Origin: Alphaproteobacteria bacterium
GTDB taxonomy: Bacteria > Pseudomonadota > Alphaproteobacteria > Micropepsales > Micropepsaceae
DNA length: 9,093 nt
NCBI GenBank assembly: GCA_947373775.1
Contig: CANBZE010000050.1
Span: 1 to 9,093 of the forward strand
Reading direction: 5' to 3'
Both the position numbers and the translations under genes were made by a program. This document shows, in pieces, positions 1 to 5,924 of the stretch (the stretch's first letter is position 1; every line of letters starts with the position of its first letter). Below the pieces are notes generated by a model. It saw nothing but the letters and a program-made list of their open reading frames with translations. It was not told the DNA's origin and searched no databases.

Positions 1-306
1 ACCATTCTGGCAGCAGCGTCTTTGGCGGTTCTTGCCGCCGCCGGCGCCGGCAGCGCCGCCGCCGCGCCCTGGGATCACCACTTCGACCGCCGCGATGGTT
101 ACCGCCATGAGCGCTTTGAGCGCCGCGCCTTTGTCGACCGCGTCCGCCTGGAGCAGTCGCTGCGCTTCCATCGCTATCGCGTGATCGGTACGCCCTATTT
201 CATGCATGACCGCTATGTGGTCCGCACCCATGACCGTTTCGGCCGGATCGTGTTCGTCCGGGTCGATCCTTACAACGGCCGCTTCATCCGCGAAGTCCGC
301 CTGTAG
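1..306 (+). CDS. Small secreted basic protein, 5'-truncated, unknown function
   Basis: The reading frame is open from base 1 and ends with TAG at 304-306, so the start codon lies outside the window. The visible N-terminus (TILAAASLAVLAAAGAGSAAAA) is the hydrophobic core of a Sec signal peptide; cleavage probably falls in the Ala run just before PWDHHF. The mature part of about 80 residues is rich in Arg, His, Phe and Tyr and has no Cys. Its C-terminal half (YVVRTHDRFGRIVFVRVDPYNGRFI) has the strand-turn-strand look of PepSY-like or RcnB-like periplasmic proteins, with a DPYNG turn. I do not recognise a precise family. A TTG at 22 could be read as a start but would cut the signal peptide, so an upstream start is much more likely. 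Periplasmic location is inferred from the signal peptide. Confidence 0.75.
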   Translation, partial: TILAAASLAVLAAAGAGSAAAAPWDHHFDRRDGYRHERFERRAFVDRVRLEQSLRFHRYRVIGTPYFMHDRYVVRTHDRFGRIVFVRVDPYNGRFIREVRL

Positions 307-310
307 TTCT

Positions 311-337
311 TTGAATCGCGCAATCCCGTTGTATTGC
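311..337 (+). promoter_or_regulatory. Possible promoter for the structured RNA that follows
   Basis: TTGAAT (311-316) and TATTGC (332-337) are spaced by 15 bases and resemble weak -35 and -10 boxes. They would start transcription near 344, exactly at the left arm of the inverted repeat 344-351/383-390. The imperfect repeat GCGCAAT (318-324) / ATTGCAC (333-339) overlaps the -10 and could be an operator or chance. The box matches are poor, so this is a weak call that rests mainly on position. Confidence 0.25.
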
Positions 338-343
338 ACGGTA

Positions 344-435
344 CTTGGGGCGTAAGGCCCGTGGTATGCCCCTCCCCATAGGGCCCCAAGCGTCAAGGGA
401 AGCCCCGCATCGCAAGATGCGGGGCTTCTTGCTTT
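344..435 (+). ncRNA. Candidate small RNA with C-rich loop and terminator hairpin
   Basis: CTTGGGGC (344-351) pairs perfectly with GCCCCAAG (383-390). Inside this arm, TATG (365-368) can pair with CATA (377-380), leaving the loop CCCCTCCC. Nine bases after the outer stem comes the terminator hairpin at 400-427. A stable 5' stem, a C-rich single-stranded loop that could pair with Shine-Dalgarno (GGGAGG-like) sequences, and a 3' intrinsic terminator are the layout of several bacterial trans-acting sRNAs. Known alphaproteobacterial examples carry CCUCCUCCC-type loops, but I cannot assign this one to a named family. The alternative is that the whole stretch is the structured 3' UTR and terminator of the upstream secreted-protein gene. 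Confidence 0.35.
400..435 (+). terminator. Intrinsic terminator with 12-bp perfect stem
   Basis: The stem AAGCCCCGCATC (400-411), loop GCAA (412-415) and stem GATGCGGGGCTT (416-427) form a perfect GC-rich hairpin closed by a GNRA tetraloop. It is followed by the moderately T-rich CTTGCTTT (428-435). It ends either the secreted-protein transcript or the candidate small RNA. Confidence 0.85.
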
Positions 436-454
436 GCGCGCATTAGGGAAACGC

Positions 455-478
455 TGCGCCACCGCGTAGAGTGGCGCA
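455..478 (+). repeat. Inverted repeat hairpin overlapping a start codon
   Basis: TGCGCCAC (455-462) and GTGGCGCA (471-478) are perfect reverse complements around the 8-base loop CGCGTAGA. The right arm ends on the A of the ATG at 478. The loop contains GAG, the only Shine-Dalgarno-like bases near this start. In mRNA the hairpin would enclose the ribosome entry site; in DNA it could be an operator over TAGAGT (467-472), a possible -10. Confidence 0.5.
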
Positions 479-669
479 TGATTGATCGTCCGACCTGCAT
501 GGAGCGCGCTTTCGCCCTGGCCGAAGAAGGCAGATGCGAAAGTCTCAATGCCATCCGCAAGCAATTGAAGGCCGAAGGCTATGCCGAAAGCGGGCAACTG
601 AGCGGCAGCTCGGTCCGCAACCAGCTGATGCGGATCATGGCGGCGCACAAGGCCAAGGCGACAAGCTAG
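478..669 (+). CDS. Small hypothetical protein, 63 residues
   Basis: This is a cytosolic 63-residue protein with no signal peptide, membrane segment or Cys pair. It reads as two or three helices: an N-terminal stretch (RPTCMERAFALAEEGRC), a middle part (SLNAIRKQLKAEGY) and a basic C-terminal helix (VRNQLMRIMAAHKAKA). The pattern 'ERAF.LA..G.C.S...IR..LK.EGY...QL.G' is one I associate with short conserved proteins of alphaproteobacteria, possibly small helix-turn-helix-like DNA-binding proteins, but I cannot name the function. The ATG at 478 is used because the frame is compact from there. The start has almost no ribosome site and sits at the edge of a perfect hairpin. If TAGAGT at 467-472 is the -10, the mRNA would be leaderless. 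The stop TAG at 667-669 overlaps the stop of the converging gene by four bases. An alternative start is the internal ATG at 499. Confidence 0.7.
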   Translation: MIDRPTCMERAFALAEEGRCESLNAIRKQLKAEGYAESGQLSGSSVRNQLMRIMAAHKAKATS

Positions 670-1241
670 GTGCTGACGTCGTTGCCGCTATAGGTGATCG
701 CCGCCGGCTGGAAATCCCAGCTGCGCAAAATCTTCAGCGCCGCTTCCAGCCCGTCTTTCACCGCCCCGCGCGCGATGGCGTCCAGCATCTGCTCGGTGTT
801 GAGCGACACGGTCGCCGCCTGGTAGCCGCGCGGGCCCGGCAGCGACAGGAACAAGGGTATCGAGCTCGTTACGCCGGTGACCACGAAATCCTGGAACCAT
901 CTTTGCCGCACGGTCTTGAGTGGATTGTCCACCAGCATCAGGCCGATGCCGGTGGCAAGATCGAAGTCTTCGCTGATGCCTTCGGTCTCGACATAGGCCA
1001 GCACGCCCGATTTATCGGGCCGCCAGTCCTCGCCGAAAATATCCACCGTCCGCCAGGCGCAATAAAAGGCGCGACACACCGGCGGGCGGTTGTCATAGAT
1101 GGCGCAGCCGCCACCCACACAATGGCGGCAGGCCGCACCCGACAGCTTCTGGATTTCCGGCTTGTTAATGGAAGGCGCCGTGCAACAGACGGTGCAGGCG
1201 CCGCATTGCCGCCCCGGAATCAAGGTCATGCCGTCCCACAT
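666..1241 (-). CDS. YkgJ-family cysteine-cluster protein (putative Zn/Fe-binding)
   Basis: The 191-residue protein has the cysteine array of the YkgJ / CxxCxxCC family (PF03692-like): C13, C16, C19 and C20 in the opening motif CGACTVCC, then C38, C41, C46, C56 and C61, with the typical C.IYDNRPPVCR.F.C segment between. Family members are thought to chelate zinc or an iron-sulfur cluster, but no reaction is established. The C-terminal 130 residues lack cysteines and look like a soluble alpha/beta region. No signal peptide is visible, so it is probably cytosolic. I chose the ATG at 1241 because AAGG lies 7 bases upstream of it and the cysteine motif starts 12 residues in, as is usual for the family. 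An in-frame ATG at 1316 or 1355 would run into the divergent pbp gene and adds a non-conserved Arg/Gly/Ser-rich stretch. It is divergent from the PBP gene across 73 bases and convergent with the 63-residue gene. Confidence 0.88.
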   Translation of the reverse strand: MWDGMTLIPGRQCGACTVCCTAPSINKPEIQKLSGAACRHCVGGGCAIYDNRPPVCRAFYCAWRTVDIFGEDWRPDKSGVLAYVETEGISEDFDLATGIGLMLVDNPLKTVRQRWFQDFVVTGVTSSIPLFLSLPGPRGYQAATVSLNTEQMLDAIARGAVKDGLEAALKILRSWDFQPAAITYSGNDVST

Positions 1242-1314
1242 GGCGCAACCTTGGCATGGCGGCCCCCGCCCCGCACCTTGAATCCGCCGCAAATATCGGT
1301 CAGCTATCCGCCCC
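1242..1314. promoter_or_regulatory. Divergent intergenic region, ykgJ-like / PBP1A genes
   Basis: These 73 bases must carry the start signals of both flanking genes. On the plus strand TTGAAT (1278-1283) and GCTATC (1303-1308) are the best -35/-10 candidates, with a long 19-base spacing. They would start the mRNA at or next to the ATG at 1315. No Shine-Dalgarno sequence precedes that ATG (the last bases are CCGCCCC), so a leaderless or SD-independent start is likely. On the minus strand I see a clear AAGG ribosome site for the ykgJ-like gene but no convincing promoter. Confidence 0.3.
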
Positions 1315-3384
1315 ATGCCGCTTCCCGACAACGACGATCTGCGCCGGCTTGCCAAAGCCGCCGAGCCCTATGGCCCGGCTTTCGCCATCATCATGGCGAT
1401 ACTCGCGGTGCCGCTGGCGCTGCTGTACCTGACGCCGCTGGTGCTGGGCCTGTTCGCGCCCCGGCTAGATCCGGCCATCGACCTGTATGCCGTCAACCGG
1501 CCGCTGGCCTTCACCTTCCTGGATTCGGCGGGTAACGATGTCGGCCATCGCGGCGCCGTCGTGGGCGAACGGTTGAAGCTGGAAGAAATGCCGGCCTATC
1601 TGCCGGCCGCCTTCATCGCGATGGAAGACCGCCGCTTCTATTATCACAACGGTATCGATCCGTTGGGCCTGGGCCGCGCCTTGCTGCTGGACCTGCGTGC
1701 GCGCCATTGGGTCGCCGGCGGTTCCACCATCAGCCAGCAGACCGCCAAGATCGTCTACACCCAGCAGCAGCGCACCATGTCGCGCAAGCTGACCGAGCTG
1801 ATCGACGCGGCGGGCCTGGAAAAAACCCTGACCAAGCAGGACATCCTCAAGCTCTATCTCAACCGCATTTACCTGGGCAGCGGCGCTTATGGCGTGGACG
1901 GCGCGGCGCGCGTCTATTTCGGCACCAGCGCGCGGCAACTGACATTGGCGCAGGCCGCCATGCTGGCGACTCTGACGCGCGCGCCGTCGGTCTTTTCGCC
2001 CCGCCGCGATCTGCTGCGTGCCCAGCAGCGCGCCTCCCTGGTGCTGGATTCGATGGTGGACAATGGTGTCATCACCGAAGCCCAGGCGGCCGAGGCCCGC
2101 GCCAATCCGGCCAAGATCACCGACCGCGCCGGCAGCGATGCGCGCAACTATTTTCTGGATACCGCCGCCGACGAAGCGACGAAGATGGCGACGGTGAACG
2201 GCGTGGCGCCCAGCGCCGACATGATCGTACACACCACGCTGGAGCCGAAAATCCAGGAAGCGGCGCGGCTGGCCGCCCTGCGCACCCTGAACAAGTCCGG
2301 CAAGAAGACCCGCACCAGCGAAGCGGCGGTGGTGGTGATGAAACCCGATGGTGCGGTCAGCGCCATGATCGGCGGCGTGGATTACCAGGATTCGGTGTTC
2401 AACCGTGTCACCCAGGCGCATCGCCAGCCCGGCTCGGCCTTCAAGCCGTTCGTTTATCTGGCGGCGCTGGAAGCCGGCATCACGCCCTGGGAAACCCGCG
2501 ATGACGAAGCGGTGGATATCGGCGGCTATCGTCCCACCAATTTCGGCGGCAAGAGTTACGGCACCCTCACCCTGGCCGATGCGCTGGCGCACAGCGTCAA
2601 CACCATCACCGTGAATCTGGCGCAGGAAGTGGGCATGCGAAACGTGGTCGCCGCCGCCAAGCGCGTGGGCATCACCTCGCCGCTGCAGGCCAATGCGTCG
2701 CTGGCGCTGGGCACCGCCGAAGTGACGCCGCTGGAATTGACCGCCGCCTATGCCGCCTTCGCCAATGGCGGCTTTCACGTCTCGCCCTATCTGGTAACGC
2801 AGGTGGATATCGGCACCAAGACCGTCTTCACGCGCCATGTCCCGCCGCCCCAGCGGGTCATTGAGCAAAGCGTAGACCGCGACCTGACCGCCATGCTGTA
2901 CCGGGTGGTGATCAATGGTACCGGTGGCTATGCCTCGCTGCATGGCCGCGAGGCGGCCGGCAAGACCGGCACCACCCAGGATTCCCATGACGCCTGGTTT
3001 GTAGGCTTCACCACCGACTATGTCGCCGCCGCCTGGGTTGGCAATGACGATTCCTCGCCCACCCGCGGCGTCACCGGCGGCACCCTGCCCGCCTTCATCT
3101 GGCGCGATACCATGCTGGTGGCCGAACAGGGCCTGCCGCTGAAGGCGCTGGACAAGTCGGTCGAGCCGCCGCCGGAAGACACAGCGCTGCTGGATTCGGG
3201 CGCGGTGTGGGACGGGCGTGATGACGAACGAATCGTGGCCCCCCAGACCGACCTGCCGGCCCAGGAGCCGGAGGCGCGCGCACCCGACCGGCGCCATCGC
3301 GGCGGCTTGCTGGGCTGGCTGTTCGGCAACAGCGATGACAACGAGGAAGCCCCGCCACCGCCCCGCCGGGATTCCGGGCGTTAG
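1315..3384 (+). CDS. Class A penicillin-binding protein, PBP1A family (transglycosylase/transpeptidase)
   Basis: This 689-residue bifunctional enzyme polymerises lipid II into glycan strands and cross-links the peptides on the periplasmic face of the inner membrane. It has a short cytosolic N-terminus and a membrane anchor at about 22-48. The GT51 glycosyltransferase domain (about 75-245) shows MEDRRFYYHNGID with catalytic E104, GGSTISQQ (135-142), RKLTEL (157-162) and ILKLYLNRIYLG (177-188). A linker leads to the transpeptidase domain (about 335-605), with SAFK (nucleophile S374, K377), SVN (S427-N429) and KTGTT (K550-T554). All catalytic motifs are intact, so it should be active. The last 75 residues are an acidic, Pro/Arg-rich tail with a short hydrophobic patch (GLLGWLF), probably disordered. 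No extra OB-like insert is obvious, and the length is at the short end for PBP1A enzymes. It might be called mrcA/ponA by similarity; I leave the symbol blank because paralogues are common. Confidence 0.95.
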   Translation: MPLPDNDDLRRLAKAAEPYGPAFAIIMAILAVPLALLYLTPLVLGLFAPRLDPAIDLYAVNRPLAFTFLDSAGNDVGHRGAVVGERLKLEEMPAYLPAAFIAMEDRRFYYHNGIDPLGLGRALLLDLRARHWVAGGSTISQQTAKIVYTQQQRTMSRKLTELIDAAGLEKTLTKQDILKLYLNRIYLGSGAYGVDGAARVYFGTSARQLTLAQAAMLATLTRAPSVFSPRRDLLRAQQRASLVLDSMVDNGVITEAQAAEARANPAKITDRAGSDARNYFLDTAADEATKMATVNGVAPSADMIVHTTLEPKIQEAARLAALRTLNKSGKKTRTSEAAVVVMKPDGAVSAMIGGVDYQDSVFNRVTQAHRQPGSAFKPFVYLAALEAGITPWETRDDEAVDIGGYRPTNFGGKSYGTLTLADALAHSVNTITVNLAQEVGMRNVVAAAKRVGITSPLQANASLALGTAEVTPLELTAAYAAFANGGFHVSPYLVTQVDIGTKTVFTRHVPPPQRVIEQSVDRDLTAMLYRVVINGTGGYASLHGREAAGKTGTTQDSHDAWFVGFTTDYVAAAWVGNDDSSPTRGVTGGTLPAFIWRDTMLVAEQGLPLKALDKSVEPPPEDTALLDSGAVWDGRDDERIVAPQTDLPAQEPEARAPDRRHRGGLLGWLFGNSDDNEEAPPPPRRDSGR

Positions 3385-3442
3385 CGCCCCGCGGCTTTCG
3401 CGAAGCGAAGGTCGCCATTTAAAAATCTGCTATAAGGCGGGC
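3385..3442 (+). promoter_or_regulatory. Intergenic hairpin and promoter for the ABC importer operon
   Basis: CTTTCGC (3395-3401) and GCGAAGG (3405-3411) can form a 7-bp stem (one G-U pair) around GAA. It lacks a proper T-tract, so it is at best a weak terminator for the PBP gene. GCTATAAG (3429-3436) closely matches the GCTANAWC -10 consensus described for Caulobacter housekeeping promoters; no good -35 is seen. It sits 6 bases before the ATG at 3443. AAGG (3434-3437), 5 bases before that ATG, would serve as ribosome site if transcription begins further upstream. Confidence 0.4.
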
Positions 3443-4426
3443 ATGATCCGCCGCGCCTTTCTCTCCTTCGCGATCATCGCCGCATTGCTGCAGCCCGCCA
3501 CGGCTGCGACCAGCGTGCGTTTTGTCACTGACTGGAAGGCGCAGGCCGAGCATGGCGGCTTCTATCAAGCGCTGGCCGAAGGGCTTTATGCCAAGCGCGG
3601 ACTGGACGTGAAGATCATCCAGGGCGGACCCGATGTGAATGTGCCGCAGCTGCTGGCCGGCGGCGCCGCCGATTTCGGCATGGGCTCCAACAGCTTTATC
3701 TCATTGAACATGGTGCGGACCGGCGTGCCGGTGCGCGCGGTGATGGCGATCTTCCAGAAAGATCCGCAGGTGCTGATGTCGCATCCGCGCCGGGACATAA
3801 ATTCGCTGGCCGACATGCGCGGCAAGCCGGTGCTGGTATCGTCCGCCACCATGAGCGCTTTCTGGCCCTGGCTGCGCGCCAAGTTCGGATTCTCCGACAA
3901 GCAGATTCGCAAATACACCTACAACCTGGCGCCCTTCATTCTGGACCCCAACGCCATCCAGGAAGGCTATCTGACCAGCGAGCCCTTCACGGTGCAGCAA
4001 CAGGCCCATTTCACGCCCAAGATCTTCCTGCTCTCCGATTACGGTTATCCCGGCTATGCCAACATGGTGCTGGTGCCGCAGAAGTGGATCGATACCGACC
4101 GCAAGACGGTGCAGGCCTTTGTGGACGCCACGCGCGACGGCTGGCTGCATTACCTGGATGATCCGGCCAAAGGAAACGCGCTGATCAAGAAACAAAATCC
4201 CGACATCACCGACGCCATTCTCAAGCAGGCGTTGGACAAGATGAAGGCGCATGAAATGATTCTGAGCGGCGATGGCCGCGCCTTCGGCCTGGGCAGCATG
4301 ACCCAGGTGCAGTGGAAGCGCTTCTACGACACCATGGCGTCGGAAGGCATTTATCCCAAGGGCCTGGATTATACCAAGGCCTATGACCTCAGCTTTGTGC
4401 GCGCCACCCTGCAGAAGTTTCAATGA
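3443..4426 (+). CDS. ABC transporter substrate-binding protein, NMT1/THI5-like (NitT/TauT class)
   Basis: This 327-residue periplasmic binding protein delivers its ligand to the permease encoded downstream. The N-terminus MIRRAFLSFAIIAALLQPATA is a typical Sec signal peptide with an AxA cleavage site at about residue 21; no lipobox Cys is present. The mature start (FVTDWKAQAEHGGFYQALAEGLY, 27-49, then GLDVKIIQGGP, 53-63, and LLAGGAADFGMG) is the NMT1/THI5-like (PF09084-type) signature. HGGFY corresponds to the pyrimidine-contacting region of ThiY/Thi5 relatives. This family covers importers for thiamine pyrimidine precursors, riboflavin, sulfonates, taurine, nitrate and others, and the ligand cannot be fixed from sequence alone. 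The HGGFY stretch leans toward a ThiY-like heteroaromatic ligand, which is inference. I chose the ATG at 3443 because it opens a complete signal peptide and has AAGG 5 bases upstream; the longer frame back to 3218 overlaps the PBP gene. Its stop overlaps the next start as ATGA. Confidence 0.9.
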   Translation: MIRRAFLSFAIIAALLQPATAATSVRFVTDWKAQAEHGGFYQALAEGLYAKRGLDVKIIQGGPDVNVPQLLAGGAADFGMGSNSFISLNMVRTGVPVRAVMAIFQKDPQVLMSHPRRDINSLADMRGKPVLVSSATMSAFWPWLRAKFGFSDKQIRKYTYNLAPFILDPNAIQEGYLTSEPFTVQQQAHFTPKIFLLSDYGYPGYANMVLVPQKWIDTDRKTVQAFVDATRDGWLHYLDDPAKGNALIKKQNPDITDAILKQALDKMKAHEMILSGDGRAFGLGSMTQVQWKRFYDTMASEGIYPKGLDYTKAYDLSFVRATLQKFQ

Positions 4427-5145
4427 TCGCACTTTCGGGCATCGCCAAGCGTTTCCGCAATGGTGTCCAGGCGCTGAACGATCTTTCCTTCACGGTGAAT
4501 CGCGGTGAATTCGTTTCGCTGCTGGGCCCCAGCGGCTGCGGCAAGTCCACGGCATTGCGGTTGGCGGCGGGCTTGCTGGCACCGGATGCGGGTAGCGTGA
4601 CCTATTCCGAAGGTGAACCGGAAATCGGTTTTGTCTTCCAGGATCACACTTTGATGCCCTGGGCCGATGCCCTGACCAACGCGCGACTTCCTTTGGATTT
4701 GAAGCGCGTGCCACGGGACCAGGCCGATGCCCGTGCCGCCGCGGCGCTGGTGCGCGTGGGGCTGGCCGGGTTTGAACGCGCCTATCCCCGCGAGCTGTCC
4801 GGCGGCATGAAGATGCGGGTGTCCATCGCCCGTGCACTGGCAGCGCAGCCGCAACTGCTGTTGCTGGACGAGCCTTTTGCGGCGCTGGATGAGATCACGC
4901 GCAACGCGCTGGGCGATGATCTGCTGAAGCTGTGGCGTGAAGACGGGCTGACGGTCTTGTTTGTCACCCACAGCGTCAGCGAAAGCAGCTACCTGTCCCA
5001 GCGCGTGCTGGTGATGACGCCGCGGCCCGGGCGCATCACCACCGACATCGCGCTGCCCCTGGGGCGCGACAACCGTCTTGCGCCCGCAACCATCGAAGCT
5101 CAGCGCGTGATCAGCGGCGCACTAAACTCCGCGATAGCAGCATGA
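4423..5145 (+). CDS. ABC transporter ATP-binding protein (SsuB/TauB/ThiZ-like)
   Basis: This 240-residue cytosolic ATPase energises import. Every nucleotide-binding motif is present: Walker A GPSGCGKST (35-43), Q-loop Q73 in FVFQDHTLMPW, signature LSGGMK (125-130), Walker B LLLLDE with D149 and E150, D-loop ALDE (154-157) and switch H173. The sequence 'FQD..LMPW....N' after the Q-loop is typical of the nitrate/sulfonate/taurine/ThiZ group. There is no extra C-terminal regulatory domain. The start ATG overlaps the stop of the binding-protein gene (ATGA, 4423-4426), and its own stop overlaps the permease start in the same way (5142-5145). Both point to one transcript with coupled translation. 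Confidence 0.95.
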   Translation: MIALSGIAKRFRNGVQALNDLSFTVNRGEFVSLLGPSGCGKSTALRLAAGLLAPDAGSVTYSEGEPEIGFVFQDHTLMPWADALTNARLPLDLKRVPRDQADARAAAALVRVGLAGFERAYPRELSGGMKMRVSIARALAAQPQLLLLDEPFAALDEITRNALGDDLLKLWREDGLTVLFVTHSVSESSYLSQRVLVMTPRPGRITTDIALPLGRDNRLAPATIEAQRVISGALNSAIAA

Positions 5146-5924
5146 ACCGGCGCGCGAACATCCTGATGCCGCTGGCTGTCGCCATCCTGCTTCTGGCGAT
5201 TTGGGAAGGCGCCGTGGCGCACTGGCAGGTGCCGGCCTATGTCCTGCCCGCGCCGTCGGCCATCACCAAAGCCCTTGTCGACAACTTCGGCTCGCTGATG
5301 GAGGCGTTGGCCTCTACCCTCACCGTCACCCTGGAAGCTTTCGCCGCCGCCTGCGTGCTGGGCATCGCCACCGCCATCGCTTTTTCGCAAAGCCGCCTGC
5401 TGGAGCGCACGCTTTATCCGTACGCCGTGATCCTGCAGGTGACGCCGGTGGTCGCCATCGCGCCGTTGATCCTGATCTGGGTAGGCTTCGAGCGCATCAA
5501 CCTTGCCCTGGTGATCATCGCCACCATCGTCGCCTTCTTTCCCATCCTGGCGGGCGCGACGCTTGGCCTGAAAAGCGCCGATTTCAATCTGATCGACCTG
5601 ACCCGGCTGTACGGCGCGTCGCGCCTGCAGACCCTGTGGCGCATCCGCCTGCCCAATGCCTTGCCCTATCTGCTGTCGGGGATGAAGACGGCGGGCGGCC
5701 TGGCGCTGATCGGCGCGGTGGTGGCGGAGTTCGTGGCGGGATCGGGCACGGCGACGGGGCTAGCCTGGCGCATCGTGGAATCGGGCAACCGGCTGGAGAT
5801 CGCCACGCTGTTTGCCGCGCTGGCGCTGCTGGCGCTGACCGGCGTGGTGATCTTCGGCGCCCTTTCGCTATTGGAATGGTGGCTGCTGCGGCGCTGGCAC
5901 GAAAGCGCGATCAGCGATTCCTGA
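5142..5924 (+). CDS. ABC transporter permease (SsuC/TauC/ThiX-like)
   Basis: This 260-residue inner-membrane protein has about six hydrophobic segments: roughly 8-27, 60-82, 92-113, 118-142, 183-203 and 219-245. The BPD_transp_1 domain covers about 60-245. The cytoplasmic coupling loop that docks on the ATPase is the EAA-like stretch DLTRLYGASRLQTLWRIRLP (152-171). The N-terminal WE....W.VPAYVLPAPS pattern is typical of SsuC/TauC/ThiX permeases, which usually act as homodimers. It is the last gene of the three-gene importer. Its final 14 bases overlap the 3' end of the converging MFS gene, and no terminator is visible between them. Confidence 0.95.
   Translation: MNRRANILMPLAVAILLLAIWEGAVAHWQVPAYVLPAPSAITKALVDNFGSLMEALASTLTVTLEAFAAACVLGIATAIAFSQSRLLERTLYPYAVILQVTPVVAIAPLILIWVGFERINLALVIIATIVAFFPILAGATLGLKSADFNLIDLTRLYGASRLQTLWRIRLPNALPYLLSGMKTAGGLALIGAVVAEFVAGSGTATGLAWRIVESGNRLEIATLFAALALLALTGVVIFGALSLLEWWLLRRWHESAISDS

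Noticed and set aside
307..477. tRNA, 6S or SRP RNA in the first intergenic gap
   Set aside because: No cloverleaf, no long 6S-like bubble and no conserved SRP apical loop could be found. The structure is two simple hairpins.
1242..1355. N-terminal extension of the ykgJ-like gene from 1355 or 1316
   Set aside because: It overlaps the PBP1A start, adds a non-conserved basic stretch, and lacks the ribosome site that precedes the ATG at 1241.
534..1535. A 333-codon plus-strand frame spanning three other genes
   Set aside because: It runs antisense to the cysteine-cluster gene and out of frame with the 63-residue and PBP1A genes. Its sequence is low-complexity Arg/Ala/Gly/Pro with no domain.
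1465..3297. A 610-codon open frame on the minus strand inside the PBP1A gene
   Set aside because: It lies wholly opposite a gene with all catalytic motifs intact, has a Gly/Arg/His-rich composition typical of the reverse complement of GC-rich codons, and shows no recognisable domain.
3395..3411. Hairpin after the PBP1A gene as an intrinsic terminator
   Set aside because: The stem is only 7 bp with a G-U pair and is followed by TCGCCATTTA instead of a T-run. It is kept only as a note in the intergenic entry.
3218..3442. 75-codon upstream extension of the substrate-binding protein
   Set aside because: It overlaps the PBP1A 3' end and would bury the signal peptide that begins at 3443.
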